DNA of 64,000 nucleotides from Clostridia bacterium (GTDB lineage: Bacteria; Bacillota; Clostridia; Christensenellales; UMGS416): contig JAFGUF010000042.1 of NCBI GenBank assembly GCA_016938675.1, positions 62,001-126,000 on the forward strand, given 5' to 3'. The notes beneath the pieces were generated by a model, which saw only the letters and a list, made by a program, of their open reading frames with translations, was not told where the DNA came from and searched no databases. Both the position numbers and the translations under genes were made by a program. Of the stretch, positions 44,457 through 53,656 are shown piece after piece. Positions within the stretch are counted from its first letter, which is position 1. Each line of letters starts with the position of its first letter.

Positions 44457-44831
44457 ATGCGAAATAAAGGATTCACATTAGTAGAATTAATTGCAGTAAT
44501 AGCAATAATAGTTATTGTTGCTTCTATTGGTGCGCCTGCTTATTTTAATTCACTTCACAGAAAAGAAATGGAAGCCGATGAAATGGCCGCCTACCAGCTG
44601 ACTGACTCAACTGAATCCTATGCGCTGGTAACAGGCAGAAGCCTTGATTCTGCGTCTTCGAACTTTATTTTTTCTGATTGTTATTTGAGCGGTTCTTTAG
44701 ATGCTGACCTTATGATGGACAAGCTTATGGAGAACGGTTTTCTGCTTTCCCGTCCGGTGATACAGAGCAAAAATGCTGAGTTCATCTGGGATACCAGTAC
44801 GCGAAAATGGAAAGTTAAAGAAATTGAATGA
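44457..44831 (+). CDS. Type IV prepilin-like protein, orphan
   Basis: The 124-residue protein starts with a class III signal: MRNKGFTLVELIAVIAIIVI, cut by a prepilin peptidase after Gly5 and methylated on Phe6. A hydrophobic helix spans about residues 7-28. The rest is a short unrecognised globular domain. Such proteins assemble into pili, secretion pseudopili or DNA-uptake filaments. No pilus assembly genes are adjacent, but comM and dprA elsewhere in the window would fit a competence link. The ATG at 44457 has an AAGGAG SD. Confidence 0.85.
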   Translation: MRNKGFTLVELIAVIAIIVIVASIGAPAYFNSLHRKEMEADEMAAYQLTDSTESYALVTGRSLDSASSNFIFSDCYLSGSLDADLMMDKLMENGFLLSRPVIQSKNAEFIWDTSTRKWKVKEIE

Positions 44832-44876
44832 CCTTTGTCACATATTGACAATTTATAAATATTATTAGTAATTGAT

Positions 44877-44892
44877 GCCGCTTTTTAGCGGC
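44877..44892. terminator. Weak hairpin after the prepilin-like gene
   Basis: GCCGC (44877-44881) and GCGGC (44888-44892) form a 5-bp GC stem with the loop TTTTTA. The tail is only partly T-rich. It may end the prepilin-like transcript. Confidence 0.35.
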
Positions 44893-44973
44893 GTTATTCA
44901 CATTTTAAGAACAGTTATCCACAATAATTGTTAATAAGCCGGTGTAAAACCTGTTAAAATTTGCACAAAACCT

Positions 44974-45663
44974 TTATTTAGGGGCTTTTCTTTTGTCAAT
45001 GTGGTTTTTAACTTTTATGTAGGCGAAAATCACGGATGCAGCTGAGGCAAAAATCAAAATCCATGCCCAAGTTGGCATATTAAGCCCGTTAGCGCCTATT
45101 AGCGCAGATACAATCAGCCCGGGCGGACGTGCAGCAACCATTGTCAGCATGAAAAATCCCCATGACATGCCGGAAATACCTGCTATAAAGCATATTATAT
45201 CATCAGGGAAAAATGGCAGAAGAATAATCAGCACAAAAATAATTTTTTTGTTGGTGTTAATCGTATCCAAATGTTCAGATACTGTTTCCTTGCCCAGTAT
45301 CCACTCGACAAAAGGACGTCCGAAAATACGCGCTATTGCAAATGCAGCAGCAGAACCTAGTATAATTGCTACTGATGAAATAAGAAATGCATTCCAGAAG
45401 CCAAAAAGCGCGCCGCCTGCAAGGGTCGTGATATTGCCGGGAATTGGGGAGATAATTACCTGAAGAAACTGGATGACGCCGAAAATAACAGGAGCTAGCG
45501 AACCATAGCTTAAAATATACTCCTTCAGCCTTTCCGCATCCTTAAACAGGCTGAAAAAACTGCTGTCTTTTCTTAGCAGTAAAATAGCTGATATTACAAG
45601 CAGTATGATAAAAGGAAAAATAATTTTCTTTATGGTATTTGTTTTTAAATTAAATTTCTTCAT
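44974..45663 (-). CDS. TVP38/TMEM64 (DedA-like) membrane protein
   Basis: This 229-residue protein has an N-terminal helix (about 13-28) and several further hydrophobic segments. The SNARE-associated/TVP38 pattern is seen in VIQFLQVIISPIPGN, followed by a glycine-rich helix (GGALFGFWNAF) and LPFFPDDIICFIAG. Relatives act as lipid scramblases or flippases, including undecaprenyl-phosphate carriers in some DedA proteins; the exact role here is unknown. The start at 45663 has no SD, and TACAAT lies 8 nt upstream. Confidence 0.85.
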   Translation of the reverse strand: MKKFNLKTNTIKKIIFPFIILLVISAILLLRKDSSFFSLFKDAERLKEYILSYGSLAPVIFGVIQFLQVIISPIPGNITTLAGGALFGFWNAFLISSVAIILGSAAAFAIARIFGRPFVEWILGKETVSEHLDTINTNKKIIFVLIILLPFFPDDIICFIAGISGMSWGFFMLTMVAARPPGLIVSALIGANGLNMPTWAWILIFASAASVIFAYIKVKNHIDKRKAPK

Positions 45664-45671
45664 ATACTAAT

Positions 45672-45677
45672 ATTGTA
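45672..45677 (-). promoter_or_regulatory. Putative -10 of a leaderless TVP38 mRNA
   Basis: TACAAT (45677-45672 on the minus strand) lies 8 nt before the ATG at 45663. No SD is present. No good -35 is visible at 17 nt, so the call is weak by itself. Confidence 0.3.
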
Positions 45678-45711
45678 CTTAAAAAAAACCAAATTAAAAC
45701 AAAAACTTTTT

Positions 45712-45774
45712 TTGCACGGCATCTTTTTATGTAGTATAATAGCCATTGACAAAATTAAATTGTCCAATTAGAAA
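45712..45774 (+). promoter_or_regulatory. Two tandem promoters of the propeller-CvpA pair
   Basis: TTGCAC (45712-45717)-N17-TATAAT (45735-45740) is followed by TTGACA (45746-45751)-N17-TAGAAA (45769-45774). The second spacer includes a short dyad with arms GACAA and TTGTC, a possible operator. Both point to the gene starting at 45805. Confidence 0.55.
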
Positions 45775-45804
45775 TTAAGAGTAACTTGAAACGAGGAAAA
45801 CCAG

Positions 45805-46911
45805 TTGCGCTATACGACAAAGAGAAAAATACTCAGATACATGTTCTGGCTGTTTCTTGCAGCAATGATTGTTCTGCTTAATATATGGCTTATTTTTGTG
45901 GTTAAGCCAGTTACAAGGCTGGAAAAAGACCTTATAGAGCTTGATGTGTCCATATATTCCAGGGTTTATCCCTATGAAAACGGACTCATAGTAATTGATC
46001 AGCGAGACCTTATCAGTTTTGATTTAAAGGGCAGGGAGCAGTTCCGGGTTGTTCTCCCGGAGTTTGACATGGAGGCTTCGCGAAAAGGAAATGTTACTGT
46101 TGTGTGGAGCTCTACTAATTCGCAGATTTACAATGAGGACGGGGTGCTCATACTGGAAAAACCGCTTTATACAGAACAAAGCAAAATACTATTCGGAAGA
46201 ACCGGTGAAGACTATTTCGCTCTGGCAACTTTGGAAGAGGGCCAGTATAAGGCGCGCATATATGACTATGAGTCAAATGACATTGATGACATGCTGTTTC
46301 CATCCCAGAGCATACTCAATATAGGATTCTACGGAGACTCGGGCAATCAGCTCTGGGCGCTGCTTTTGGATTCGCACGGCACTATAACGATATCCAAGGT
46401 AAGGACAGACCACCCCGGCAAATCTATGACGGGAGCTATTACGATTCCTAACCAGGTGTGCTATGCTACAATGCCAATGGAGAGCATGGTATATGTTGTT
46501 GGTACTCATCAGATTCAGGCATACTCATATACAAGCGTACTAAAGGAAGAAATCTTAGTTTACGGCTGGACGATGCAGGATTATATACCTGGCGAAGGCA
46601 GCGATATAGCTTTCCTGATGGGGACTAACCAGACTACAGACTACGACTCGCCTGTATCAGCGCTGTGGTATATAGGCAAGGATAATGAGCAGTTCAGGCT
46701 ATCAATGCCGACAGGGATAATGAAGGCGTATATGTCCGATGACTATATTTACGCATTTTCCACACAGGGCATTAATGTATATGAAATCGGGAAAACGAGC
46801 AGAAGCTTTCAAAAGCTATCCTTTGATATTGTAGATGTGCCTGCAGTTATTCGGGGCAAAGCCATAGTAATACAGAGTGAAGAGCATTTTTATCTGCTGC
46901 CAATGGAGTAG
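45805..46911 (+). CDS. Membrane-anchored beta-propeller-like protein (DUF5711-type)
   Basis: The 368-residue protein has one N-terminal membrane helix (about 12-32) after a basic start. It then shows repeated strand patterns such as ENGLIVIDQRDLISFDLKGREQ and FSTQGINVYEIG, as in a beta-propeller placed outside the membrane. I believe it falls in the group called DUF5711, but have not verified this. The start is TTG at 45805 with a GAGG SD. The CvpA-like gene starts 18 nt after the stop, so the two may form an envelope unit. Confidence 0.75.
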   Translation: MRYTTKRKILRYMFWLFLAAMIVLLNIWLIFVVKPVTRLEKDLIELDVSIYSRVYPYENGLIVIDQRDLISFDLKGREQFRVVLPEFDMEASRKGNVTVVWSSTNSQIYNEDGVLILEKPLYTEQSKILFGRTGEDYFALATLEEGQYKARIYDYESNDIDDMLFPSQSILNIGFYGDSGNQLWALLLDSHGTITISKVRTDHPGKSMTGAITIPNQVCYATMPMESMVYVVGTHQIQAYSYTSVLKEEILVYGWTMQDYIPGEGSDIAFLMGTNQTTDYDSPVSALWYIGKDNEQFRLSMPTGIMKAYMSDDYIYAFSTQGINVYEIGKTSRSFQKLSFDIVDVPAVIRGKAIVIQSEEHFYLLPME

Positions 46912-46929
46912 GGCAGGAAGGGCAAAGGG

Positions 46930-47637
46930 ATGAACTATATAGATATATTTGCGGTATTAATCATACTTGTCGGAATACTCGTTGGCTATAACCAGGGGTT
47001 TCTTAAAAGCATCTTTAATATAGTTAATATAATTATTTCTATCTTAATCGGATTGGTTTTTTACGGAGCTGTCACAAAGGATATTACTGCGAATCCGCAG
47101 ATAATGCCTACCGTTATACATTTCAGTGAAGCATCAGAGATGCTGGGCGGAATAGAAGTAGAAAAAATATCCGTATATGAAAGAACTCTGGATGACATAA
47201 AAATTATAGTAAATGATGCAGACCTTCCATATCCTGTTGCTGACCTGCTGCTTAAAAATATTGAAGACCAGGCTTTTGCCGGGCTCGGCTATTACACCTT
47301 GGGCGATTATCTGGAGCAGACCATCGGAAGCATGACAATTAATTATGTCAGCTTCGTAATAGTCTTTTTCATTGTCTTTCTTGTTTTTATGGTGCTTATT
47401 AGTATATCTGACTATGTGTTCAGTTTCCCGGTGCTGCATAGCATGGATTCGGTAGCGGGAGGCATCGGCGGATTTGCTCAGGCGCTTTTGCTGCTCAATA
47501 TAGTGTTCCTGGCTATACCAATGATTCTTACATTCCTGCCATTTAAGGAGCTTGTAGACATGACGCAGGGTTCGTGGTTCTCAAAGATATATTATTTTCA
47601 CAATCTTTTAATTAAGCTTTTAAGAGGCGCAATATAG
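46930..47637 (+). CDS. CvpA family membrane protein
   Basis: The 235-residue protein has the CvpA start: YIDIFAVLIILVGILVGYNQGFLKSIFNI, with a helix, a short glycine turn, and a second helix. An external loop (about 48-130) precedes two more helices (about 137-160 and 180-208). CvpA was linked to colicin V secretion, and newer work relates it to envelope integrity. The precise job is unknown. The ATG at 46930 follows an AAGGG. Its stop is 4 nt from the stop of the convergent Sua5/TsaC gene. Confidence 0.85.
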   Translation: MNYIDIFAVLIILVGILVGYNQGFLKSIFNIVNIIISILIGLVFYGAVTKDITANPQIMPTVIHFSEASEMLGGIEVEKISVYERTLDDIKIIVNDADLPYPVADLLLKNIEDQAFAGLGYYTLGDYLEQTIGSMTINYVSFVIVFFIVFLVFMVLISISDYVFSFPVLHSMDSVAGGIGGFAQALLLLNIVFLAIPMILTFLPFKELVDMTQGSWFSKIYYFHNLLIKLLRGAI

Positions 47638-47641
47638 CAGC

Positions 47642-48685
47642 CTAACCCACATCAATTACATTGTGATTAGCCGCCTTAAGCAGGCGGTTCATTATTGCCG
47701 CATTTAGGCCCTCTGTTTCGTAGTATTGTACGTATGCTTTCTTATAGCCGCCTTTATCAATTTCCCTTAATGAATTAAAAAGATTCTCGGCTATTGACTC
47801 AGGATGATGAACAGAGCCTAGAATAATTTTATCAAAAGGGTAGTTTTTGGCGTGCTCCTGGCAGCACAAGACTACTGCGCTGATTCCGTCAACATTATCT
47901 TTAAGGATAGCCCTGTTTACATATCGGGATACTGCTATATCGGTGCCTTTTACTATCTCTATCTCCGCATCCGGAGCATAATGCCTGTGCTTGACGCCCG
48001 GAGACTTGGCAACGGCGCCTTTTTTAAGTGGGTCAAGGACGGCCTCATCCATGCTGACCTCTCCAATTAATTCTGCAATCATTTCACGGGTAACAGCTCC
48101 CGGCCGCAATATGCACGGCGGGTCAACGCTGACATCAAGAACAGTAGATTCAAGGCCGATGTCGCAGCTGCCTCCATCGACTATTATGGGTATACGCCCC
48201 TCCAAATCCTCAAATACCTGCTGGGCACTGGTGGGTGAGGGCTTACCGGAAATATTAGCGCTGGGCGCGGCAAGGGGCAACTGGCACTCTTCTAGTATGC
48301 TGAATGCTACAGGGTGTGCTGGCATCCTTATGGCTACTGTATCGAGGCCGCCTGTTATTACATCGGACACTGCCTTTTTCTTATGCAGCACCAATGTCAA
48401 AGGCCCCGGCCAGAATTCATCCATCAGCTGCTTTGCCTTTTCGCTGACGTCTTTGGCAAGCAGAGAAACCTGAGACTGATCATAGATGTGTACAATTAGA
48501 GGATTATCCGACGGCCTTCCCTTCGCAGTGAATATTTTCTTCACTGAACGTATATTAAGCGCGTTTGCAGCGAGGCCGTAAACGGTCTCTGTGGGTATGG
48601 CAACGATCTCCCCCTTTTTTAAAAGTTCGGAGGCTTCAATAATTGTATCATAGCCGATGCCTAATATTTTCGTATCATATTTCAT
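47642..48685 (-). CDS. L-threonylcarbamoyladenylate synthase (Sua5/YwlC type)
   Basis: This 347-residue protein has the TsaC domain at the N-terminus (GEIVAIPTETVYGLAANAL and KGRPSDNPLIVHI) and a C-terminal Sua5 domain from about residue 240 (SPGVKHRHYAP). It makes threonylcarbamoyl-AMP from threonine, bicarbonate and ATP for t6A37 of tRNAs. The ATG at 48685 has an AGGCG SD and lies 7 nt after the asnS stop. Two translation genes therefore share an operon. Confidence 0.93.
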   Translation of the reverse strand: MKYDTKILGIGYDTIIEASELLKKGEIVAIPTETVYGLAANALNIRSVKKIFTAKGRPSDNPLIVHIYDQSQVSLLAKDVSEKAKQLMDEFWPGPLTLVLHKKKAVSDVITGGLDTVAIRMPAHPVAFSILEECQLPLAAPSANISGKPSPTSAQQVFEDLEGRIPIIVDGGSCDIGLESTVLDVSVDPPCILRPGAVTREMIAELIGEVSMDEAVLDPLKKGAVAKSPGVKHRHYAPDAEIEIVKGTDIAVSRYVNRAILKDNVDGISAVVLCCQEHAKNYPFDKIILGSVHHPESIAENLFNSLREIDKGGYKKAYVQYYETEGLNAAIMNRLLKAANHNVIDVG

Positions 48686-48692
48686 GTTTCGC

Positions 48693-50087
48693 CTAGAAAT
48701 CAGCAGTGTTAACTGTGCGTGGGAACGAGATAACGTCCCTAATATTGGTCATTCCTGTTAGGTACATGATTGCCCTTTCAAACCCGAGCCCATAGCCTGC
48801 GTGGCGGGCTGTGCCGTATTTTCTAAGGTCCATGTACCACCAGTATGGAGCTTCGTCAAGGCCAAGTTCTTTCATTCTCGCATCCAGCACATCAGGGCGC
48901 TCTTCACGCTGGGATCCGCCGATTATTTCGCCCACGCCCGGAACTAAAAGATCCATAGCCGCAACTGTTTTCCCGTCATCATTCAGCCTCATGTAGAATG
49001 CTTTGATTTCTTTAGGATAGTCGGTTACGAATACGGGGCACTTGTATACCTGCTCTGTAATGTACCTTTCGTGCTCGGTCTGCAGGTCGCTTCCCCATGT
49101 TACGGGGTATTTGAATTCAACGTCCGCCTTTTGAAGAATATCAACAGCTTCCGTGTATGTAATTCTGGCAAAATCAGAGTTCGCTACATTTTTAAGCCTG
49201 TCCAAAAGGCCTTTGTCAATGAATTTATTAAAGAAGTCAATTTCCTGCGGTGCATTTTCAAGAACATAATTAATAATGTATTTCATCATTTCTTCTGCAA
49301 GCTGCATATCATCCTGAAGGTCTGCGAACGCTATCTCCGGCTCTATCATCCAGAATTCTGCCACGTGTCTTGCGGTGTTGGAATTCTCCGCCCTGAAAGT
49401 AGGCCCGAATGTATAGATATCGCCGAAAGCCATTGCATAGGTTTCGCCGTTTAGCTGTCCACTTACAGTTAGGTTGGTCTCTTTGCCGAAAAAGTCCTGC
49501 GAATAGTCAATCTTGCCTTCAGCTTTGGGCGGATTTTCCATATCAAGGGTCGTAACACGGAACATTTCGCCTGCGCCTTCGCAGTCGCTGCCAGTTATAA
49601 TCGGAGTATGAACATATACAAAGCCCTTCTGTTGGAAAAACTGGTGTATCGCAAATGCGGCCAGTGAGCGCACGCGGAAGACGGCATTGAATGTGTTTGA
49701 CCTTGGGCGAAGATGGGCAATAGTGCGAAGGTATTCAAAGGTGTGTCTTTTTTTCTGCAGGGGGTAGGACGGGTCGCTTGTGCCCTCAATCTCTACACCT
49801 TGTGCCTTTATTTCAAATGGCTGTGCCGCTTCGGGAGTTAAAACAAAGAGTCCCTCAACTATAACAGCGGAGCCAATGCCTAATTTAACAATAGCTTCGT
49901 AATTACCCACTAAAGATGGCTCAAGCACTATCTGAACGCCGTCAAACATTGAGCCATCGCTTATTACCATAAATGAAAAGTTTTTGGATTCACGAAGGGT
50001 TCTGATCCATCCGGCAACAGTCACCGTTTTATCGGAATATTCCTTTTGGTTTTTGCTCAGATTAGTAAGCTTAATTATATTTTTCAT
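48693..50087 (-). CDS. asnS: Asparaginyl-tRNA synthetase
   Basis: At 464 residues this class IIb synthetase has an N-terminal OB-fold anticodon-binding domain (about 15-115) with [18 protein letters not shown]. The class II core has motif 2 ([21 protein letters not shown]) and motif 3 ([13 protein letters not shown]). The AsnRS-type signature is distinguished from AspRS by its overall length and the C-terminal segment. The ATG at 50087 has a GAGGTGA SD. A Sua5/TsaC gene follows. Confidence 0.95.
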   Translation of the reverse strand: MKNIIKLTNLSKNQKEYSDKTVTVAGWIRTLRESKNFSFMVISDGSMFDGVQIVLEPSLVGNYEAIVKLGIGSAVIVEGLFVLTPEAAQPFEIKAQGVEIEGTSDPSYPLQKKRHTFEYLRTIAHLRPRSNTFNAVFRVRSLAAFAIHQFFQQKGFVYVHTPIITGSDCEGAGEMFRVTTLDMENPPKAEGKIDYSQDFFGKETNLTVSGQLNGETYAMAFGDIYTFGPTFRAENSNTARHVAEFWMIEPEIAFADLQDDMQLAEEMMKYIINYVLENAPQEIDFFNKFIDKGLLDRLKNVANSDFARITYTEAVDILQKADVEFKYPVTWGSDLQTEHERYITEQVYKCPVFVTDYPKEIKAFYMRLNDDGKTVAAMDLLVPGVGEIIGGSQREERPDVLDARMKELGLDEAPYWWYMDLRKYGTARHAGYGLGFERAIMYLTGMTNIRDVISFPRTVNTADF

Positions 50088-50207
50088 AAATTCACCTCAT
50101 ATGATTATATGTTTATTTGCACGTAAATGATTATAACATATTTTTTCTGAAATTTGTTATCAGATTAAGGATATTTATGCATTAATAATGGTTTGCCAAG
50201 CAAAAAG

Positions 50208-50236
50208 TTGACTAAGTAGTTTTATGATAATATAAT
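50208..50236 (+). promoter_or_regulatory. Promoter of lpdA
   Basis: TTGACT (50208-50213), a 17-nt spacer and TATAAT (50231-50236) precede the ATG at 50266 by 29 nt. Confidence 0.68.
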
Positions 50237-50265
50237 CATTTAAACAGCAAAAAAAGGAGCAGGCT

Positions 50266-51654
50266 ATGGTATATGATTTAATAATAATTGGTGGTGGCCC
50301 GGCCGGATACACGGCGGCCGAAAGAGCCGGAGAAGCAAAGAAAAAAGTGCTGCTTATTGAGAAAGCAAGCTTAGGCGGAGTATGCCTCAATGAAGGCTGC
50401 ATTCCGACAAAAACCCTGCTTTATTCAGCAAAGCTCAAAAATCACGCTGAGAACGCAAAAAAATACGGAGTTGATATTGAAGCGGCATCAATTTCATTAA
50501 ATCATAAAAAAGTAATGGCACGCAAAAACAAGACCGTTAAAAAGCTGATTGCAGGCATAAAGATGAGGCTGGATGGCTTCGGTGTCGAGATGATCTCAGC
50601 AACTGCTGAAATCAGGAGTAAATCTAATGATGGATTTGAAATTGCAGCAGGTGATACTGTTTATAATGGCAAAAACATACTTGTGGCAACTGGTTCAAGC
50701 ACTGTAATTATTCCTATTGATGGAATGAGTGAGGCAATTGATAGCGGATTTGCGATAACTAGCAGAGAAGCCCTAGAACTAGGCGAGATACCCGAGAAGC
50801 TTGTAGTCATAGGCGGCGGCGTAATAGGACTAGAAATGGCATCATATTTTCAAAGTGCTGGCAGCAGCGTGAAAGTTATTGAAATGCTTGATAAAATAGC
50901 CGGAGCTACAGATAATGAAATAGCTGAAATACTAAAAAAAGAGTGCGAGAAAAAAGGAATAGAGTTTGTACTGGGAGCTAAAGTGACCAAAGTATCACAG
51001 GGAGAAGTATCTTATACAAAAGAGAACAATGAATACTCAGCAGAGTGCTCAAAGGTGCTTCTATCAGTCGGCAGGCGACCAAATATAGGCGGCCTCGGGC
51101 TTGAAAACATCGGAGTAAACACAGAGAAATCAATCCTTGTAGACGAATTTATGAAGACCAATATTGATGGAGTGTACGCGGCAGGCGATGTGACGGGAAA
51201 ATCAATGCTGGCGCACACTGCATACAGGCAGGCCGAGGCTGCGGTCAACAATATGCTGGGCATAGATGATAAAATTAATTATAGTACTATTCCTTCAGTA
51301 ATATACACAGACCCTGAATCTGCGAGTGTAGGAGTTACATTGAATCAGGCACTGGGAGATGGGCTGAAAGCCAAAGAAAAAACAATATCAATGAACTATT
51401 CCGGCAGGTACATGGCGGAAAATGAAGCCGGTCAGGGCATAGCGAAGATAGTATATGAAGAGGACACTCGCGTACTGCTGGGAGTCCACCTTTTAGGAAG
51501 CTACGCATCGGAGATAATATATGGCGCCGGAATTATGATCGAGCAGGGCTTTACACTGGATGATATTAAAAGACAGGTATTCCCACATCCCACGGTTGCC
51601 GAAATAATCAGAGAAGCGGTATTTTCAATAGAAAGTGAAGGTGAAGAACCATGA
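50266..51654 (+). CDS. lpdA: Dihydrolipoyl dehydrogenase-like flavoprotein
   Basis: The 462-residue protein has FAD-binding GGGPAGYTAAERAGE, the redox disulfide Cys40-Cys45 in GGVCLNEGCIPTK, an NAD-binding GGGVIGLEMASYF (about 185), and the C-terminal active-site pair in FPHPTVAEIIREA. It should reoxidise dihydrolipoyl groups of an E2 or glycine cleavage H protein. No such partner is adjacent, so it is a stand-alone copy, possibly shared by several complexes. The ATG at 50266 has an AAAGGAG SD. The stop overlaps the next gene by 4 nt. Confidence 0.9.
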   Translation: MVYDLIIIGGGPAGYTAAERAGEAKKKVLLIEKASLGGVCLNEGCIPTKTLLYSAKLKNHAENAKKYGVDIEAASISLNHKKVMARKNKTVKKLIAGIKMRLDGFGVEMISATAEIRSKSNDGFEIAAGDTVYNGKNILVATGSSTVIIPIDGMSEAIDSGFAITSREALELGEIPEKLVVIGGGVIGLEMASYFQSAGSSVKVIEMLDKIAGATDNEIAEILKKECEKKGIEFVLGAKVTKVSQGEVSYTKENNEYSAECSKVLLSVGRRPNIGGLGLENIGVNTEKSILVDEFMKTNIDGVYAAGDVTGKSMLAHTAYRQAEAAVNNMLGIDDKINYSTIPSVIYTDPESASVGVTLNQALGDGLKAKEKTISMNYSGRYMAENEAGQGIAKIVYEEDTRVLLGVHLLGSYASEIIYGAGIMIEQGFTLDDIKRQVFPHPTVAEIIREAVFSIESEGEEP

Positions 51655-52436
51655 TAAAAAAGATAAAGAATTCAGATGCTGAGCCTGTGCTTAATTTCTT
51701 AAGCAGAGAACCGGGATTCAACCTTTTTGCTATTGGTGATATTGAGAAATACGGATGCCAGGGAAAGAATGTTGAAGTATGGACAGACAGCCAGGAAGGC
51801 GAAATTATGGGCGTTCTTGTGCGATATCACAAGTCTTTTCTTGTCTACTATTCTCAAAAGGATGCTGACGTAACAGACTTTCTGGATGTTATAACAAAGC
51901 ACCCTGTTGAAACGGAAGTAATAAGCGGCAAAGACTGGGTTATTGAAAAGATAGCGAAACTGGTTGAGTATAAAAAGCATAAGAAGCTATATTTCTGCCA
52001 GCTAGAAAAGCAGATTGACGAAAGCGAACTGAACACAGAGGGCGTCATTATAGCATCGCCTGAGGATGCGCAGGGCATATGCGACCTGCAGAACACTATA
52101 GATGAATTTTTAAGTGAAGTTGAAAAGGACCATGTAGAGAAAAACATAAGGGAAGGTTTCAGCAGGGTATACTGCATTAAAAATGAAGATGGTGATATAG
52201 TAAGCATGGCTCAGACATCGGCGGACACATCATCGGCCGCCATGATAGTTGGAGTGTGTACACATATTGACTACAGAAAGCAAGGGCTTATGCGCAAGGT
52301 GATGACAAAGCTTTGCTACGACCTCCAGCAGGAGGGCAAGCTGACCTGCCTGTTCTACGACAATAAAGACGCCGGAAGGATATACCACAGTATCGGATTT
52401 GAGACGATAGGAATGTGGCATATGCTACAGCTATAG
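51651..52436 (+). CDS. GNAT family N-acetyltransferase
   Basis: The 261-residue protein has a C-terminal GNAT domain (about 130-261) with the acetyl-CoA-binding segment VGVCTHIDYRKQGLMRKVMTKL (about 200). The preceding half (about 1-120) is a second, degenerate GNAT-like fold. The acceptor is unknown. The ATG is coupled to the end of lpdA (ATGA), so the two are cotranscribed, though a functional link is not obvious. Confidence 0.83.
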   Translation: MIKKIKNSDAEPVLNFLSREPGFNLFAIGDIEKYGCQGKNVEVWTDSQEGEIMGVLVRYHKSFLVYYSQKDADVTDFLDVITKHPVETEVISGKDWVIEKIAKLVEYKKHKKLYFCQLEKQIDESELNTEGVIIASPEDAQGICDLQNTIDEFLSEVEKDHVEKNIREGFSRVYCIKNEDGDIVSMAQTSADTSSAAMIVGVCTHIDYRKQGLMRKVMTKLCYDLQQEGKLTCLFYDNKDAGRIYHSIGFETIGMWHMLQL

Positions 52437-52446
52437 CTTATAAAAT

Positions 52447-52471
52447 AAGCCGGATAATAATTATCCGGCTT
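52447..52471. terminator. Bidirectional terminator between the GNAT and RCC1 genes
   Basis: A perfect 11-bp stem, AAGCCGGATAA (52447-52457) with TTATCCGGCTT (52461-52471), has a 3-nt loop. The minus-strand tail TATTTTATAAG and the plus tail CAATCTTTAT are moderately T-rich. Confidence 0.75.
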
Positions 52472-52513
52472 CAATCTTTATATGGACGAAATTGAACTTA
52501 CTTGGGGTATTTA

Positions 52514-53590
52514 TCAATCCCAATTCACATCGAAATCACAAACTACAGATCCGTCATCCTTTAGAGCAATCACTGAATAGCCGCTGTAATCAAAATCAAC
52601 AATGTTCGTCCAGCCCGATACATCTAGGCTGCTGTCGGTTGTCAGCATTGTGCCGTCATTTAAAAGAGCAACAATATGGTATTCGCCTGCAATAATTTTT
52701 TTAACATTTGACCACTTTGTTACATCAGAATTCATATATGCGCTTTCTCCTGCAAATAGCATTGTGCCGTCGCTTTTTACCGCTGCTGTATATGTCGGGC
52801 TGCAGTCAATCTGAATGACATCATCCCAGTCCTCTACATCGCACTGTCCGTATTCATTTGATCCGGAAGCGACAACCGTTCCGTCAGTGGTCAGGCCGAT
52901 AATATGAGAGCTATAGCCTTTTGCGTCAACTATATTATCCCAATCAGGGTTTGTGTATTCAGGAGTCATTGTAACTATGCCGTATGCCGTGTTAACGGTG
53001 CCGTCTTCATTGATACCCACCAAAGCCTCTAAACTATTGCTTCCCGTGCCTGCAAGCATACTAACTTTTTCATTGATTTTAGTTGTCCCATCCCAATCGT
53101 CGATATCTTCATTGTATTTTATATAATTGTTTGTAGTGAGTACTTTGTTATCTTTCGTTATTGCTGTCATAGAGTAAAGGCATGTTTCTACGCTCTTAAC
53201 GTTAGTCCATTGTCTATATTCATAGAATACATCACGGTCGGATGTTGCGGTACTAATTAAAGTGCCGTCGTTTTTAACGCCGACAATACGAGCAAAGCAG
53301 ACACAGACATCAGATATATCCTGCCATTCATTTATTTCATTGGGGTCAAATCCTATTGTGAAATCTCTTCCGGCATATGCCAAAGTTCCGTCATCTCTAA
53401 GCGCGACAAAATAATACCTTGAAGCATATACATCAACAATATTTGTTTCATCAGATAGATTTTTAAACTGTTGAGTAGATAATAAATACATTATCTGAGG
53501 AAAAAGCAGCAAAATAACTATTGTGACTACTGCAGTAATAGACACGATAATACCAATAATTTTAATTGTTTTTTTTGAGGGTTTTTTCAT
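52514..53590 (-). CDS. Membrane-anchored RCC1-like repeat protein
   Basis: This 358-residue protein has one N-terminal helix (about 10-33), then about eight repeats of an RCC1-like unit. Each repeat has a strand ending in a VALxxDGT-type motif, for example FVALRDDGTLAYAG, GLTTDGTVVASG and ALLNDGTMLTT. The repeat set should form a beta-propeller outside the membrane. RCC1 folds bind proteins or polysaccharides; the partner is unknown. The start at 53590 has an AGGTGG SD, and a consensus promoter lies upstream. It is a lone gene. Confidence 0.85.
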   Translation of the reverse strand: MKKPSKKTIKIIGIIVSITAVVTIVILLLFPQIMYLLSTQQFKNLSDETNIVDVYASRYYFVALRDDGTLAYAGRDFTIGFDPNEINEWQDISDVCVCFARIVGVKNDGTLISTATSDRDVFYEYRQWTNVKSVETCLYSMTAITKDNKVLTTNNYIKYNEDIDDWDGTTKINEKVSMLAGTGSNSLEALVGINEDGTVNTAYGIVTMTPEYTNPDWDNIVDAKGYSSHIIGLTTDGTVVASGSNEYGQCDVEDWDDVIQIDCSPTYTAAVKSDGTMLFAGESAYMNSDVTKWSNVKKIIAGEYHIVALLNDGTMLTTDSSLDVSGWTNIVDFDYSGYSVIALKDDGSVVCDFDVNWD

Positions 53591-53627
53591 GTTTGTGCCA
53601 CCTGAAAGAGTAGTAATAATTTAAGAA

Positions 53628-53656
53628 ATTGTATCACATAAAAATGATGATGTCAA
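53628..53656 (-). promoter_or_regulatory. Promoter of the RCC1-like gene
   Basis: On the minus strand TTGACA (53656-53651), a 17-nt spacer and TACAAT (53633-53628) lie 37 nt before the ATG at 53590. Confidence 0.68.
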
